NCBI GenBank assembly: GCA_023253615.1 | Contig: JALRFZ010000214.1 | Span: forward strand, 1-9,554 | Length of the DNA stretch: 9,554 nucleotides | DNA from: Verrucomicrobiales bacterium | GTDB taxonomy: Bacteria > Verrucomicrobiota > Verrucomicrobiia > Verrucomicrobiales > DEV007 | Direction: 5' to 3' | In this document: positions 1 through 5,302 of the stretch, in pieces | Layout of the letters: each line of letters starts with the position of its first letter | Position numbering within the stretch: position 1 is the stretch's first letter | Translations under genes and position numbers: made by a program | Notes under the pieces: generated by a model | Database searches by the model: none | Told to the model about the DNA's origin: nothing | The model's input: only the letters and a program-made list of their open reading frames with translations

Positions 1-852
1 TCCGATCCGGTGATCGTGGCCGCGAACTACGAAGGTGGCGGCCGTGTATCGTATCCTTACCTCTACGAGCGCCGTCCGGGCGAGCTTTGGATCACCACGA
101 TGCAAGGCGGGCTGCGGATGCAGGTGAAAACGGTGGATCTCGGAAAAGGGACCATTCCCGTCCATCAGCCGCCCGTCGCTCCCGCTCCGAAGCCCGGGGC
201 GATCTGGCTCTTCGGAGACTCCACCACCGCCCACCGGCCCGGAGCCGTTGAGAAAGTGACCTCCGTCCGCCTCGATGAAGCGCTCCAGAGCATTGGGTCG
301 AGCCTTTCCGTCAGCAATGCCGGTATCGGAGGAAACTCGACCCGGGACGGGCTCCGGCGCTTCGACCGCGACGTCCTCGCGCACCAGCCGCGCGTCGTTG
401 TCATCAGCTTCGGGATCAACGATGCCGCCGTCGATGTGTGGAAAAATCCCCCCGCGACCGGACCCCGCGTGCCCCTCGACGAATATCGCGGGAACTTGAA
501 AGAGATCGTCGTGAAAACCCGCGCCGCCGGAGCCAAGGCGATCTTCATGACGCCGAATCCGCTCCGGTGGAATTCCAAACTCCGCGATCTCTACGGAAAG
601 CCACCCTACGATCCCGATGAGGAACGCGGCTTCGACCAGCCCGTCCTCGAGTCGTATCGTCAGGGCATGCGGGACGTCGCCGCGGAGCTCTCCGTGCCCA
701 TCCTCGAGGTGCCCCGGGTCTGGGAGGTGGCTCTGGCGGAGAAGGGGGGCAAGGTCGATGACTTCCTCCTCGACGGCATGCACCCGAACGACGCCGGCCA
801 TGAAGCGACCGCGGCGGCGCTGCTGCCGGTCGTGAGAGGAGAGTTGCGGTGA
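1..852 (+). CDS. Sialidase-like / SGNH hydrolase fusion, 5'-truncated
   Basis: The reading frame is open from base 1, so the start lies left of the window; a GTG at 10 is only an internal Val codon. The first roughly 40 visible residues (NYEGGGRVSYPYLYE, then LWITTMQGGLR) resemble the C-terminal end of bacterial BNR-type sialidases, secreted enzymes that remove terminal sialic acids. A Pro-rich linker follows (about residues 50-63 counted from position 10), then a complete SGNH/GDSL esterase domain. Its blocks are FGDSTT (nucleophile Ser71), GIGGNS (oxyanion Gly108/Asn109), FGIND (Asn137) and DGMHPND (Asp255/His258). The order and length fit rhamnogalacturonan-acetylesterase-like carbohydrate esterases. 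I infer a two-enzyme protein that removes an acyl group and a terminal sugar from the same glycan. The SGNH assignment is firm; the sialidase assignment rests on a short C-terminal stretch, and the substrate is unknown. The gene starts a plus-strand run with the next two genes. Confidence 0.82.
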   Translation, partial: SDPVIVAANYEGGGRVSYPYLYERRPGELWITTMQGGLRMQVKTVDLGKGTIPVHQPPVAPAPKPGAIWLFGDSTTAHRPGAVEKVTSVRLDEALQSIGSSLSVSNAGIGGNSTRDGLRRFDRDVLAHQPRVVVISFGINDAAVDVWKNPPATGPRVPLDEYRGNLKEIVVKTRAAGAKAIFMTPNPLRWNSKLRDLYGKPPYDPDEERGFDQPVLESYRQGMRDVAAELSVPILEVPRVWEVALAEKGGKVDDFLLDGMHPNDAGHEATAAALLPVVRGELR

Positions 853-902
853 AGCCCTGCTGTGCTAAATCATTCCTCCCGATCTCCACCCCATTCCCCG
901 AC

Positions 903-1268
903 ATGTTCCAAACCGGCCAACGCGTCGTCTGCATCGACGACCGCTTCGATCCCTGGGTCTTTGATCTCTACAAGCAGCTGCCCCGCAAAAACGGCGTCTA
1001 CACGGTGCGTGCGCTCGGGGTGGGGCGCTCCAATCCCACTTTCGCGATCGACGACGATGCCAAGCTGAAGATCACCGGAGCCGATTTCGACATGCTCCTG
1101 CTCCTCGACGAACTCCACAATCCCGACGATCCGCATTCGAGCATCCAACAGGAGCTCGGCTTCCGCGCCGAACGTTTCGCCCCGCTCGAGGAAGACCTCG
1201 CCGAGAATGAGGAAGTCGCCCTCGTCGGCTTCGGCGAGGAAATGAAGTCGTGGAAAACCGGGGATTGA
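903..1268 (+). CDS. Small conserved-looking protein of unknown function
   Basis: A 121-residue protein with no signal peptide or membrane segment, so probably cytoplasmic. I chose the ATG at 903 (MFQTGQRVVCIDD) because the protein becomes hydrophobic/charged and domain-like there. A GTG at 849 that overlaps the previous stop would add 18 residues of low plausibility. The first 50 residues are beta-rich (GQRVVCIDD, VYTVRALGVG) and look like a small SH3-like barrel. The middle has LLLLDELHNPDD and then ELGFRAERFAPLEED, followed by an acidic tail. I have an impression of similar short proteins ending in a GFRA-x-RF-x-PL motif, without a known function. It lies 50 bp after the esterase gene and 3 bp before glpQ, so it is probably co-transcribed with both. 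No ribosome-binding site is evident. Its function is not assigned. Confidence 0.6.
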   Translation: MFQTGQRVVCIDDRFDPWVFDLYKQLPRKNGVYTVRALGVGRSNPTFAIDDDAKLKITGADFDMLLLLDELHNPDDPHSSIQQELGFRAERFAPLEEDLAENEEVALVGFGEEMKSWKTGD

Positions 1269-1271
1269 AAA

Positions 1272-2261
1272 ATGAGGCCGCTCCTCGCTCTCGCCACCTT
1301 CGCGTTTGCCAGCCCGCTTTCCTTGGCCGCAGCCGATCCCGTGCCCTTCGAGATCGCCCATCGCGGTGCCAGCGGCTACCTTCCCGAGCACACCCGCGAA
1401 GCCGTCGTCATGGCACACGGACTCGGTGCCGGCTACATCGAGCAGGATGTCGTCCTTTCCGCCGACGGCATTCCCGTGGTGCTGCACGACATCCATCTCG
1501 ATGACGTCAGCGATGTCGCCACCCGCTTTCCCGGCCGGGCGCGCGACGATGGGAAACACTACGCCCTCGATTTCACGCTCGCGGAGTTGAAGCAGCTCGA
1601 AATGCGCGAGCGCTTCAAGCCCGCCACCGGCGAGCGCGTCTTTCCCGGGCGTTATGCGGGCGAGGGGATCGTCTTCCGACTCATGACCCTTTCCGAATCC
1701 CTCACCCTCATCGCCGCCCTCAACGCGAGCACCGGGCGCGAGGCCGGGGTCTATCCCGAGATCAAACGTCCCGCCTGGCATCGCGCCGAGGGACGCGACC
1801 TCAGCCGCGCCGTCCTCGCCGTGCTGCAAGAGCATGGCTACGAGGACAAGGAGGATCGCTGTTTTCTCCAGTGTTTTGAATACGACGAAGTGCGGCGGCT
1901 CCGCGACGAGCTCGGCTATCGCGGCCGGCTCATCCAACTCCTCGGCGGTGGCGACAAGATCAGCGAAGGCAACACCGACAACGCCCGTTTTCGCACGCCC
2001 GAGGGACTCCGCGAGCTCGCCCTCCGCGTCGATGGGATCGGGCCGCCGCTCGGCGAAGTCGCCAAGGGCGGCGATCCCGCCTCGCGGCGCATCACCTCCC
2101 TCGTCGCCGATGCCAGAGCCGCCGGGCTCGCCGTGCATCCCTACACCGCCCGCGCCGATGAACTGCCGAAATGGGCGGCCGACTACGACGACCTCATCCG
2201 CGTGCTGCGCGAGGCCGGCGTCGCCGGCTACTTCACCGATTTCCCCGGGCTCGTCCGGTGA
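1272..2261 (+). CDS. glpQ: Glycerophosphodiester phosphodiesterase, exported (GlpQ type)
   Basis: This enzyme hydrolyses glycerophosphodiesters from phospholipid turnover to sn-glycerol-3-phosphate and an alcohol. The 329-residue length is normal for periplasmic GlpQ. Residues 1-21 form a signal peptide (hydrophobic, ending SLAAA-D). The family signature is intact: AHRGASGYLPEHT at 29-41 with the catalytic His30 and Arg31, YIEQDV with metal ligands Glu57 and Asp59, VLHD with His72, and PEIK with Glu163. The DVATRFPGRARDDGKHYALDFTL segment is also typical of the E. coli GlpQ branch, and the protein ends with FTDFPG as relatives do. The ATG at 1272 is 3 bp after the preceding stop, with only a weak GGGGA upstream. 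It may feed phosphate or glycerol scavenging; no Pho-box was seen. The gene is convergent with the TerC-family gene. Confidence 0.95.
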   Translation: MRPLLALATFAFASPLSLAAADPVPFEIAHRGASGYLPEHTREAVVMAHGLGAGYIEQDVVLSADGIPVVLHDIHLDDVSDVATRFPGRARDDGKHYALDFTLAELKQLEMRERFKPATGERVFPGRYAGEGIVFRLMTLSESLTLIAALNASTGREAGVYPEIKRPAWHRAEGRDLSRAVLAVLQEHGYEDKEDRCFLQCFEYDEVRRLRDELGYRGRLIQLLGGGDKISEGNTDNARFRTPEGLRELALRVDGIGPPLGEVAKGGDPASRRITSLVADARAAGLAVHPYTARADELPKWAADYDDLIRVLREAGVAGYFTDFPGLVR

Positions 2262-2267
2262 GCCGGT

Positions 2268-3053
2268 TCAATGCCCCGCCTTCGCGAGGGCGGCCTTGCG
2301 CTCCGCGTTCGTCTTCATGCGCACGTTGAGCATTTCGACGAAGACCGAGAAGGCCATCGCGAAATAGACGAAGCCCTTCTGGAAATGGACGTGGAAACCC
2401 TCGGCCACCAGCGTCGTGCCGATGAGGAGCAGGAAGGAAAGGGCCAGCACCTTCACCGTGGGATGGCGGCTGATGAAATCGCTCACCGCCCCCGCGAAGA
2501 CCATCATGAAACCCACCGCCACCATCACCGCGATGATCATCACCGAGATGTGATCCACCATGCCCACCGCGGTGATGACGGAATCGAGCGAGAAGACGAT
2601 GTCGAGGATCGCGATCTGCACCAGGATCGCGCCGAGAGCGGCCTTTCCCTTCGCGGTATCATTCGCCTCTTCCAGATGGCCCTCCACCTTGTGATGGAGT
2701 TCCTTCGTGCTTTTCCAAAGGAGAAAGAGCCCGCCGAGGAGGAGGATGAGATCCTTGCCCGAGAGGGCGTGGTCGAAGACCGAGAAAAGCGGCTCCTTTA
2801 ACTGCATCACCCAGGTGATCGACAGCAGCAGGAGGATCCGCGTCAACATCGCGAAGCCGAGGCCCAGGACCCTCGCCCGGGGTCGTTGCTCCACCGGCAG
2901 CCGGTCGACGAGGATGGAGATGAAAACGATGTTGTCGATTCCCAGGACGATCTCCATCACCGTCAGGGTGAGGAGGGCGATCCAGGCCTCCGTGCTGGAG
3001 ACCCAGGAAAAATCGAATGGACTGGCAGCGAGGAGCGGTTCAAAGGCGGTCAT
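2268..3053 (-). CDS. TerC-family integral membrane protein
   Basis: A 261-residue polytopic membrane protein with about seven hydrophobic segments (roughly residues 24-50, 63-83, 100-114, 138-160, 168-190, 200-216, 228-246). The two signature acidic membrane motifs of the TerC family are present: GIDNIVFISI at 38-47 and DIVFSLDSVI at 151-160. Family members include the tellurite-resistance protein TerC and Mn(II)-export/metalation proteins such as Alx and the Bacillus YceF/YkoY group, which serve metalloproteins outside the cytoplasm. The length and absence of CBS or CorC domains fit the short YgdQ/YoaE-like branch. Metal export is inferred from the family; the substrate is unknown. No other ter genes are nearby, so tellurite resistance is unlikely. 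The leader (3054-3175) does not show a recognisable yybP-ykoY manganese riboswitch. There is no clear Shine-Dalgarno sequence. Confidence 0.93.
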   Translation of the reverse strand: MTAFEPLLAASPFDFSWVSSTEAWIALLTLTVMEIVLGIDNIVFISILVDRLPVEQRPRARVLGLGFAMLTRILLLLSITWVMQLKEPLFSVFDHALSGKDLILLLGGLFLLWKSTKELHHKVEGHLEEANDTAKGKAALGAILVQIAILDIVFSLDSVITAVGMVDHISVMIIAVMVAVGFMMVFAGAVSDFISRHPTVKVLALSFLLLIGTTLVAEGFHVHFQKGFVYFAMAFSVFVEMLNVRMKTNAERKAALAKAGH

Positions 3054-3072
3054 GGAAGGCGGTTCCGGAACG

Positions 3073-3100
3073 AGAATACGCGGAACACGCCACGATGCAA
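3073..3100 (-). promoter_or_regulatory. Weak candidate promoter for the TerC-family gene, with a start-proximal palindrome
   Basis: On the minus strand, TTGCAT (3100-3095) and TATTCT (3078-3073) are separated by 16 bp, a 3/6 and 4/6 match to the sigma-70 consensus. Transcription would start near 3066, about 12 nt before the ATG. A perfect 10-bp palindrome, GTTCCGGAAC at 3062-3071, would cover that start site and could be a regulator site. Both elements are short and could occur by chance. The alternative is read-through from the upstream secreted-protein gene. Confidence 0.2.
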
Positions 3101-3175
3101 GCCTACCGCCCGGGGCCTCCCAGGGAAGCGGGGGACGTCACCGGAATCGTCAAGTGCGGGGACGGAGCACGGGGA

Positions 3176-3565
3176 TCATCCCTGCTCGGTCCAGACGTAA
3201 CAACTGCCGTCGGAGTAGAGCTCCTTGTAGGTCGTCGTGAGGATGCGGCGGCAGGTGCGGTTGCCGTAGGCATCATAAGAATAATGGGGCACGCGCTTCT
3301 TGCTGACCACCACCGTTTTCAGCAGGTAGGGTTCGGAGCGTACCACCTCGCCGCAGCAGGGGGCGGCGTTGTAGCGCTTCCGGTCCTCGTAATGGCGGTA
3401 GGGGAGGAGTTGGTTGTAGCGGGGCGTCTGGAACTTGCTGTCGGCGCAGTTCGAGCACCCGCGATAGGTACGGTAGCCGCCTTCTCCGCCAGCGTGGGCC
3501 TCGGGAAGCACGGGTGAAAGAAGGCCAACGGCCACTAAGCCAAGTACGGGCAGGTACGTCTTCAT
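3176..3565 (-). CDS. Small secreted cysteine-rich protein, unknown function
   Basis: A 129-residue protein. Residues 1-25 are a typical Sec signal peptide (MK, hydrophobic core, then EAHA before Gly26). The mature part of about 104 residues is rich in Tyr and Arg and has six cysteines: Cys37 and Cys40 (CSNC), the pair Cys70-Cys71, Cys105 and Cys122. An even number in an exported protein suggests disulfides, although CxxC plus CC could also bind metal. The segment KKRVPHYSYDAYGNRTCRRILTTTYKELYSDG looks like a compact beta-rich repeat. I do not recognise a family. A signal peptide in this frame and an AT-rich leader with a plausible promoter support a real gene over a chance reading frame. It is upstream of and co-directional with the TerC-family gene (122 bp gap), and divergent from the lipoprotein gene. 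Confidence 0.65.
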   Translation of the reverse strand: MKTYLPVLGLVAVGLLSPVLPEAHAGGEGGYRTYRGCSNCADSKFQTPRYNQLLPYRHYEDRKRYNAAPCCGEVVRSEPYLLKTVVVSKKRVPHYSYDAYGNRTCRRILTTTYKELYSDGSCYVWTEQG

Positions 3566-3588
3566 CGTGTCAGTGTGTGTCCCTTTCT

Positions 3589-3616
3589 AAAATAGAACGT
3601 TTTGAAATTCTGTCGA
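3589..3616 (-). promoter_or_regulatory. Candidate sigma-70-like promoter of the secreted cysteine-rich protein gene
   Basis: On the minus strand, TCGACA (3616-3611, 5/6 match to the -35 consensus) and TATTTT (3594-3589, 4/6 match to the -10) are 16 bp apart. This would place the start site near 3582, leaving a leader of about 17 nt before the ATG at 3565. The stretch from about 3585 to 3630 is clearly more AT-rich than the rest of the window, as expected for a promoter. The match is only moderate. Confidence 0.32.
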
Positions 3617-3628
3617 GTCTGGAATTTC
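3604..3628. repeat. Hyphenated inverted repeat, possible operator
   Basis: GAAATTC at 3604-3610 and its exact reverse complement GAATTTC at 3622-3628 are separated by 11 bp. The dyad lies between two divergent genes and covers the -35 element of the candidate minus-strand promoter. The 18-bp distance between equivalent positions of the arms is under two helical turns, so a dimeric regulator could contact both. Seven-base arms at this spacing can arise by chance, and no cognate regulator is adjacent. Confidence 0.3.
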
Positions 3629-3755
3629 GAGGTAGGAGGACGCTTCGGTGATCCGCCCGATCCGCTCATTTTCTCTGATCGATCCGGAAAAAGTGCGAAG
3701 CACCCGCCCGGCATGATTCCTTTACGCGCCCGCCATTTGCCTCCACCTTCGCGGC

Positions 3756-4526
3756 ATGAAATGGATCCCCGTGCTCTCTCTCTGCCTTTTTCTCGGAGCC
3801 TGTGCCGATGCGCAGGACAATGAACTGGCTCCCGAAACGGCCAAGCAGGTGATGGAAGCCTTCCAGAAGGAGGACTTCGACCGCGTCCTGGATCTGACCT
3901 CCTCGATCCAGCCCGACAGCCGCTGGACCCAGATCCGGGCGACCTCCCTCCAGCGGCGGGGGGAACAACGCTTTTTCGACGCGAAAATCGCCGAATCGAT
4001 CGCCGATTTCGACGCCTTCCTCGCGATGATTCCGGAACAGGATCCCTATCACTGGCAGCGCGGGCTGAGCTACTATTACGCGGAGGAATACGAGAAGGGA
4101 AAGGCCCAGTTCGAGCGCCATCAGACGGTGAACACGCAGGACGTCGAGAACGCCGTCTGGCATTTCCTGTGTGCGGTGCGGGCTCCCGGTGGCAGTGTCG
4201 CGGCCGCCCGGAAGGAATTGATCCCGATCGAGCGCGATGCGCGTGTCCCCATGAAAGAGGTGCACGACCTCTTTGCCGGACGCGGCACGGTGGAGGATGT
4301 CCTCGCCGCCGCCAAGGAAGACAACGACGGTGTCCTCACCGACCGCGAGCGAAATCACCTTTGCTACGCCCATCTCTACCTCGCCCTGTATTTCGAGGCG
4401 CTCGGGGAGACGGAAAAGATGACCGAACACATCCGCCTCGCCGCCTACGATTACGCGATGGACCACTACATGGGCAAAACCGCCCAGGTCCACGCGAAGC
4501 TGCGCGGGGTGAAGGCGGTGCGTTGA
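3756..4526 (+). CDS. TPR-like lipoprotein
   Basis: A 256-residue protein. The N-terminus is a lipoprotein signal: positive residue, hydrophobic stretch, lipobox L13-G14-A15 and Cys16, which would be lipidated. Asp at mature position 3 rather than 2 does not clearly predict retention at the inner membrane. The rest is mainly helical, with degenerate tetratricopeptide-like helix pairs at about 56-92 (RATSLQRRGEQRFF then ESIADFDAFL), 99-125 (HWQRGLSYYYAEEYEKGKAQFERHQ) and 201-231. The central block (DVENAVWHFLCAVRA, then VPMKEVHDLFAG) seems to match a recurrent TPR-protein family in Planctomycetota and Verrucomicrobiota. TPR lipoproteins usually scaffold envelope complexes; no enzymatic motif is visible. 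The ATG at 3756 is fixed by the signal peptide; there is no visible Shine-Dalgarno. It ends 71 bp before the regulator gene, which has its own operator, so it is probably a separate unit. Confidence 0.85.
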   Translation: MKWIPVLSLCLFLGACADAQDNELAPETAKQVMEAFQKEDFDRVLDLTSSIQPDSRWTQIRATSLQRRGEQRFFDAKIAESIADFDAFLAMIPEQDPYHWQRGLSYYYAEEYEKGKAQFERHQTVNTQDVENAVWHFLCAVRAPGGSVAAARKELIPIERDARVPMKEVHDLFAGRGTVEDVLAAAKEDNDGVLTDRERNHLCYAHLYLALYFEALGETEKMTEHIRLAAYDYAMDHYMGKTAQVHAKLRGVKAVR

Positions 4527-4576
4527 TCCGCCGGTCGTCCCATACCCTGATCGCGGATATTGCCGCGCTCGTCGAA

Positions 4577-4599
4577 ATTGGTAAGGTGGTATTACCAAT
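4577..4599. promoter_or_regulatory. FadR/GntR-type operator overlapping the regulator's own start codon
   Basis: Perfect 8-bp arms ATTGGTAA (4577-4584) and TTACCAAT (4592-4599) flank a 7-bp spacer. Inside is a second, odd-centred perfect palindrome, TGGTATTACCA (4587-4597). The latter fits the TGGT-N3-ACCA operator type of FadR-subfamily GntR regulators, and the outer arms look like the ATTGGT...ACCAAT of PdhR-type sites. There are three half-sites: TGGT 4579, TGGT 4587 and ACCA 4594. The site covers the AAGGTGG Shine-Dalgarno-like sequence (4583-4589) and the first two bases of the ATG at 4598. It sits directly before a gene of exactly the matching family, which supports autoregulation. As RNA, the arms could also form a hairpin hiding the start codon. 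Confidence 0.75.
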
Positions 4600-5302
4600 G
4601 GAAGCGACCGTCCTCCGCAAACACACCCTCGTGGAAGAACTCTCCGACCGTCTCGCCGGCGAGATCCGTTCGGGCGGGTTGGCGATGAACGGGCTCCTGC
4701 CCTCGGAGCGTCATCTGGCGGAGCGGTTCGGGGTGAGTCGTCCCGTCGTGCGCGAGGCGACGAAGCGGCTCGAGCTCCAGGGGCTGGTCGAGGTCCGGCA
4801 GGGGATCGGCATTCGTGTCACCGACCGGCTCCACGCACCGATGACGAGCGCGGCGCGCCTGCTCTTGCCGGAGGAGGGGGAGCGTCTCCGGCAGGCGCTC
4901 GAGGTGCGCGCCATCCTCGAGCCCGAGATCGCGCGCCGGGCCGCGGAACGTGCGGGCCCCGCCGATCGCGAACGTCTGCAGGTGCTGCACCACGATCTCG
5001 AATCGGCCGCAGATCTCGCCGCCGCCATGGAGGTGGATCTCGCCTTTCACCGCGAGATCGCGCGGGTCTCGGGCAATGAGATCTTCGGTCTGATGCTCGA
5101 TTCCATCGCCGATCTCGGGCGTGAAAGCCGTCGCGCCACGATGAGTGAAGCAGGAGTAGGGCGCGCTGTGAAACAACATGCCGCGGTGCTCGGGGCGATC
5201 CTTGCCGGAGACGCGAACGCCGCCGAAAAGGCGATGCGGGTCCACATAGAAAGCGCGGTGAGCGATCTGCTCGCGCATGGGGGAAAGGAGAAAGGGAAAT
5301 GA
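4598..5302 (+). CDS. FadR-subfamily GntR transcriptional regulator (FCD domain)
   Basis: A 234-residue ligand-responsive DNA-binding protein of normal length for the subfamily. Residues about 8-75 form the winged helix: LVEELSDRLAGEI, LPSERHLAERFGVSRPVVREATKRLELQGLVEVRQG, with Arg48 and Arg52 in the usual recognition helix. Residues about 95-226 form the helical FCD effector domain. It keeps the likely metal site: Asp147 and His151 in DLAFHREIA..SGN, His194 in KQHAAVL and His216 in RVHIESAV. FCD regulators with this site commonly sense carboxylates or sugar acids. I chose the ATG at 4598 because the HTH begins shortly after it and an operator overlaps it; an upstream GTG at 4586 is in frame but lies inside the operator. 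The stop overlaps the next start (ATGA), so the protein very probably controls the operon it heads. The effector is unknown. Confidence 0.95.
   Translation: MEATVLRKHTLVEELSDRLAGEIRSGGLAMNGLLPSERHLAERFGVSRPVVREATKRLELQGLVEVRQGIGIRVTDRLHAPMTSAARLLLPEEGERLRQALEVRAILEPEIARRAAERAGPADRERLQVLHHDLESAADLAAAMEVDLAFHREIARVSGNEIFGLMLDSIADLGRESRRATMSEAGVGRAVKQHAAVLGAILAGDANAAEKAMRVHIESAVSDLLAHGGKEKGK
5286..5290 (+). promoter_or_regulatory. Strong ribosome-binding site for the cytochrome/DUF1549 gene
   Basis: AAGGAG (core AGGAG at 5286-5290) is 8 nt before the ATG at 5299 and lies within the last codons of the regulator gene, encoding part of its Lys/Gly-rich tail. It is the clearest Shine-Dalgarno sequence in the window. 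Together with the ATGA overlap it fixes the start and implies coupled translation. Confidence 0.7.

Noticed and set aside
870..2138. 422-codon minus-strand open frame opposite glpQ and the small unknown gene
   Set aside because: It spans two plus-strand genes, one with a complete GlpQ signature. Its translation is low-complexity Gly/Glu/Val-rich, typical of an antisense shadow.
3054..3175. yybP-ykoY manganese riboswitch in the leader of the TerC-family gene
   Set aside because: The association is common for this family, so I looked. The conserved core elements of that riboswitch are not present in the 122-base leader.
3054..3175. Rho-independent terminator after the secreted cysteine-rich gene
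   Set aside because: Only short GC-rich self-complementary pieces (GTGC/GCAC, GCTTCCC/GGGAGGC) are present, none followed by a T-run.
4549..4570. Imperfect hairpin (CGCGG / CCGCG arms with a GA/TC extension) after the lipoprotein gene, considered as a terminator
   Set aside because: It has a five-base core stem, a mismatch and no T-run afterwards, so it does not look like an intrinsic terminator.
4169..4597. 143-codon N-terminal extension of the GntR regulator
   Set aside because: It is an open frame overlapping the lipoprotein gene out of phase. The regulator's winged helix begins just after the ATG at 4598 and an operator lies there, so the extension is not coding.
3666..4598. 310-codon minus-strand open frame opposite the TPR-like lipoprotein
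   Set aside because: The plus strand has a lipobox signal and helical repeats. The antisense translation has no signal or domain.
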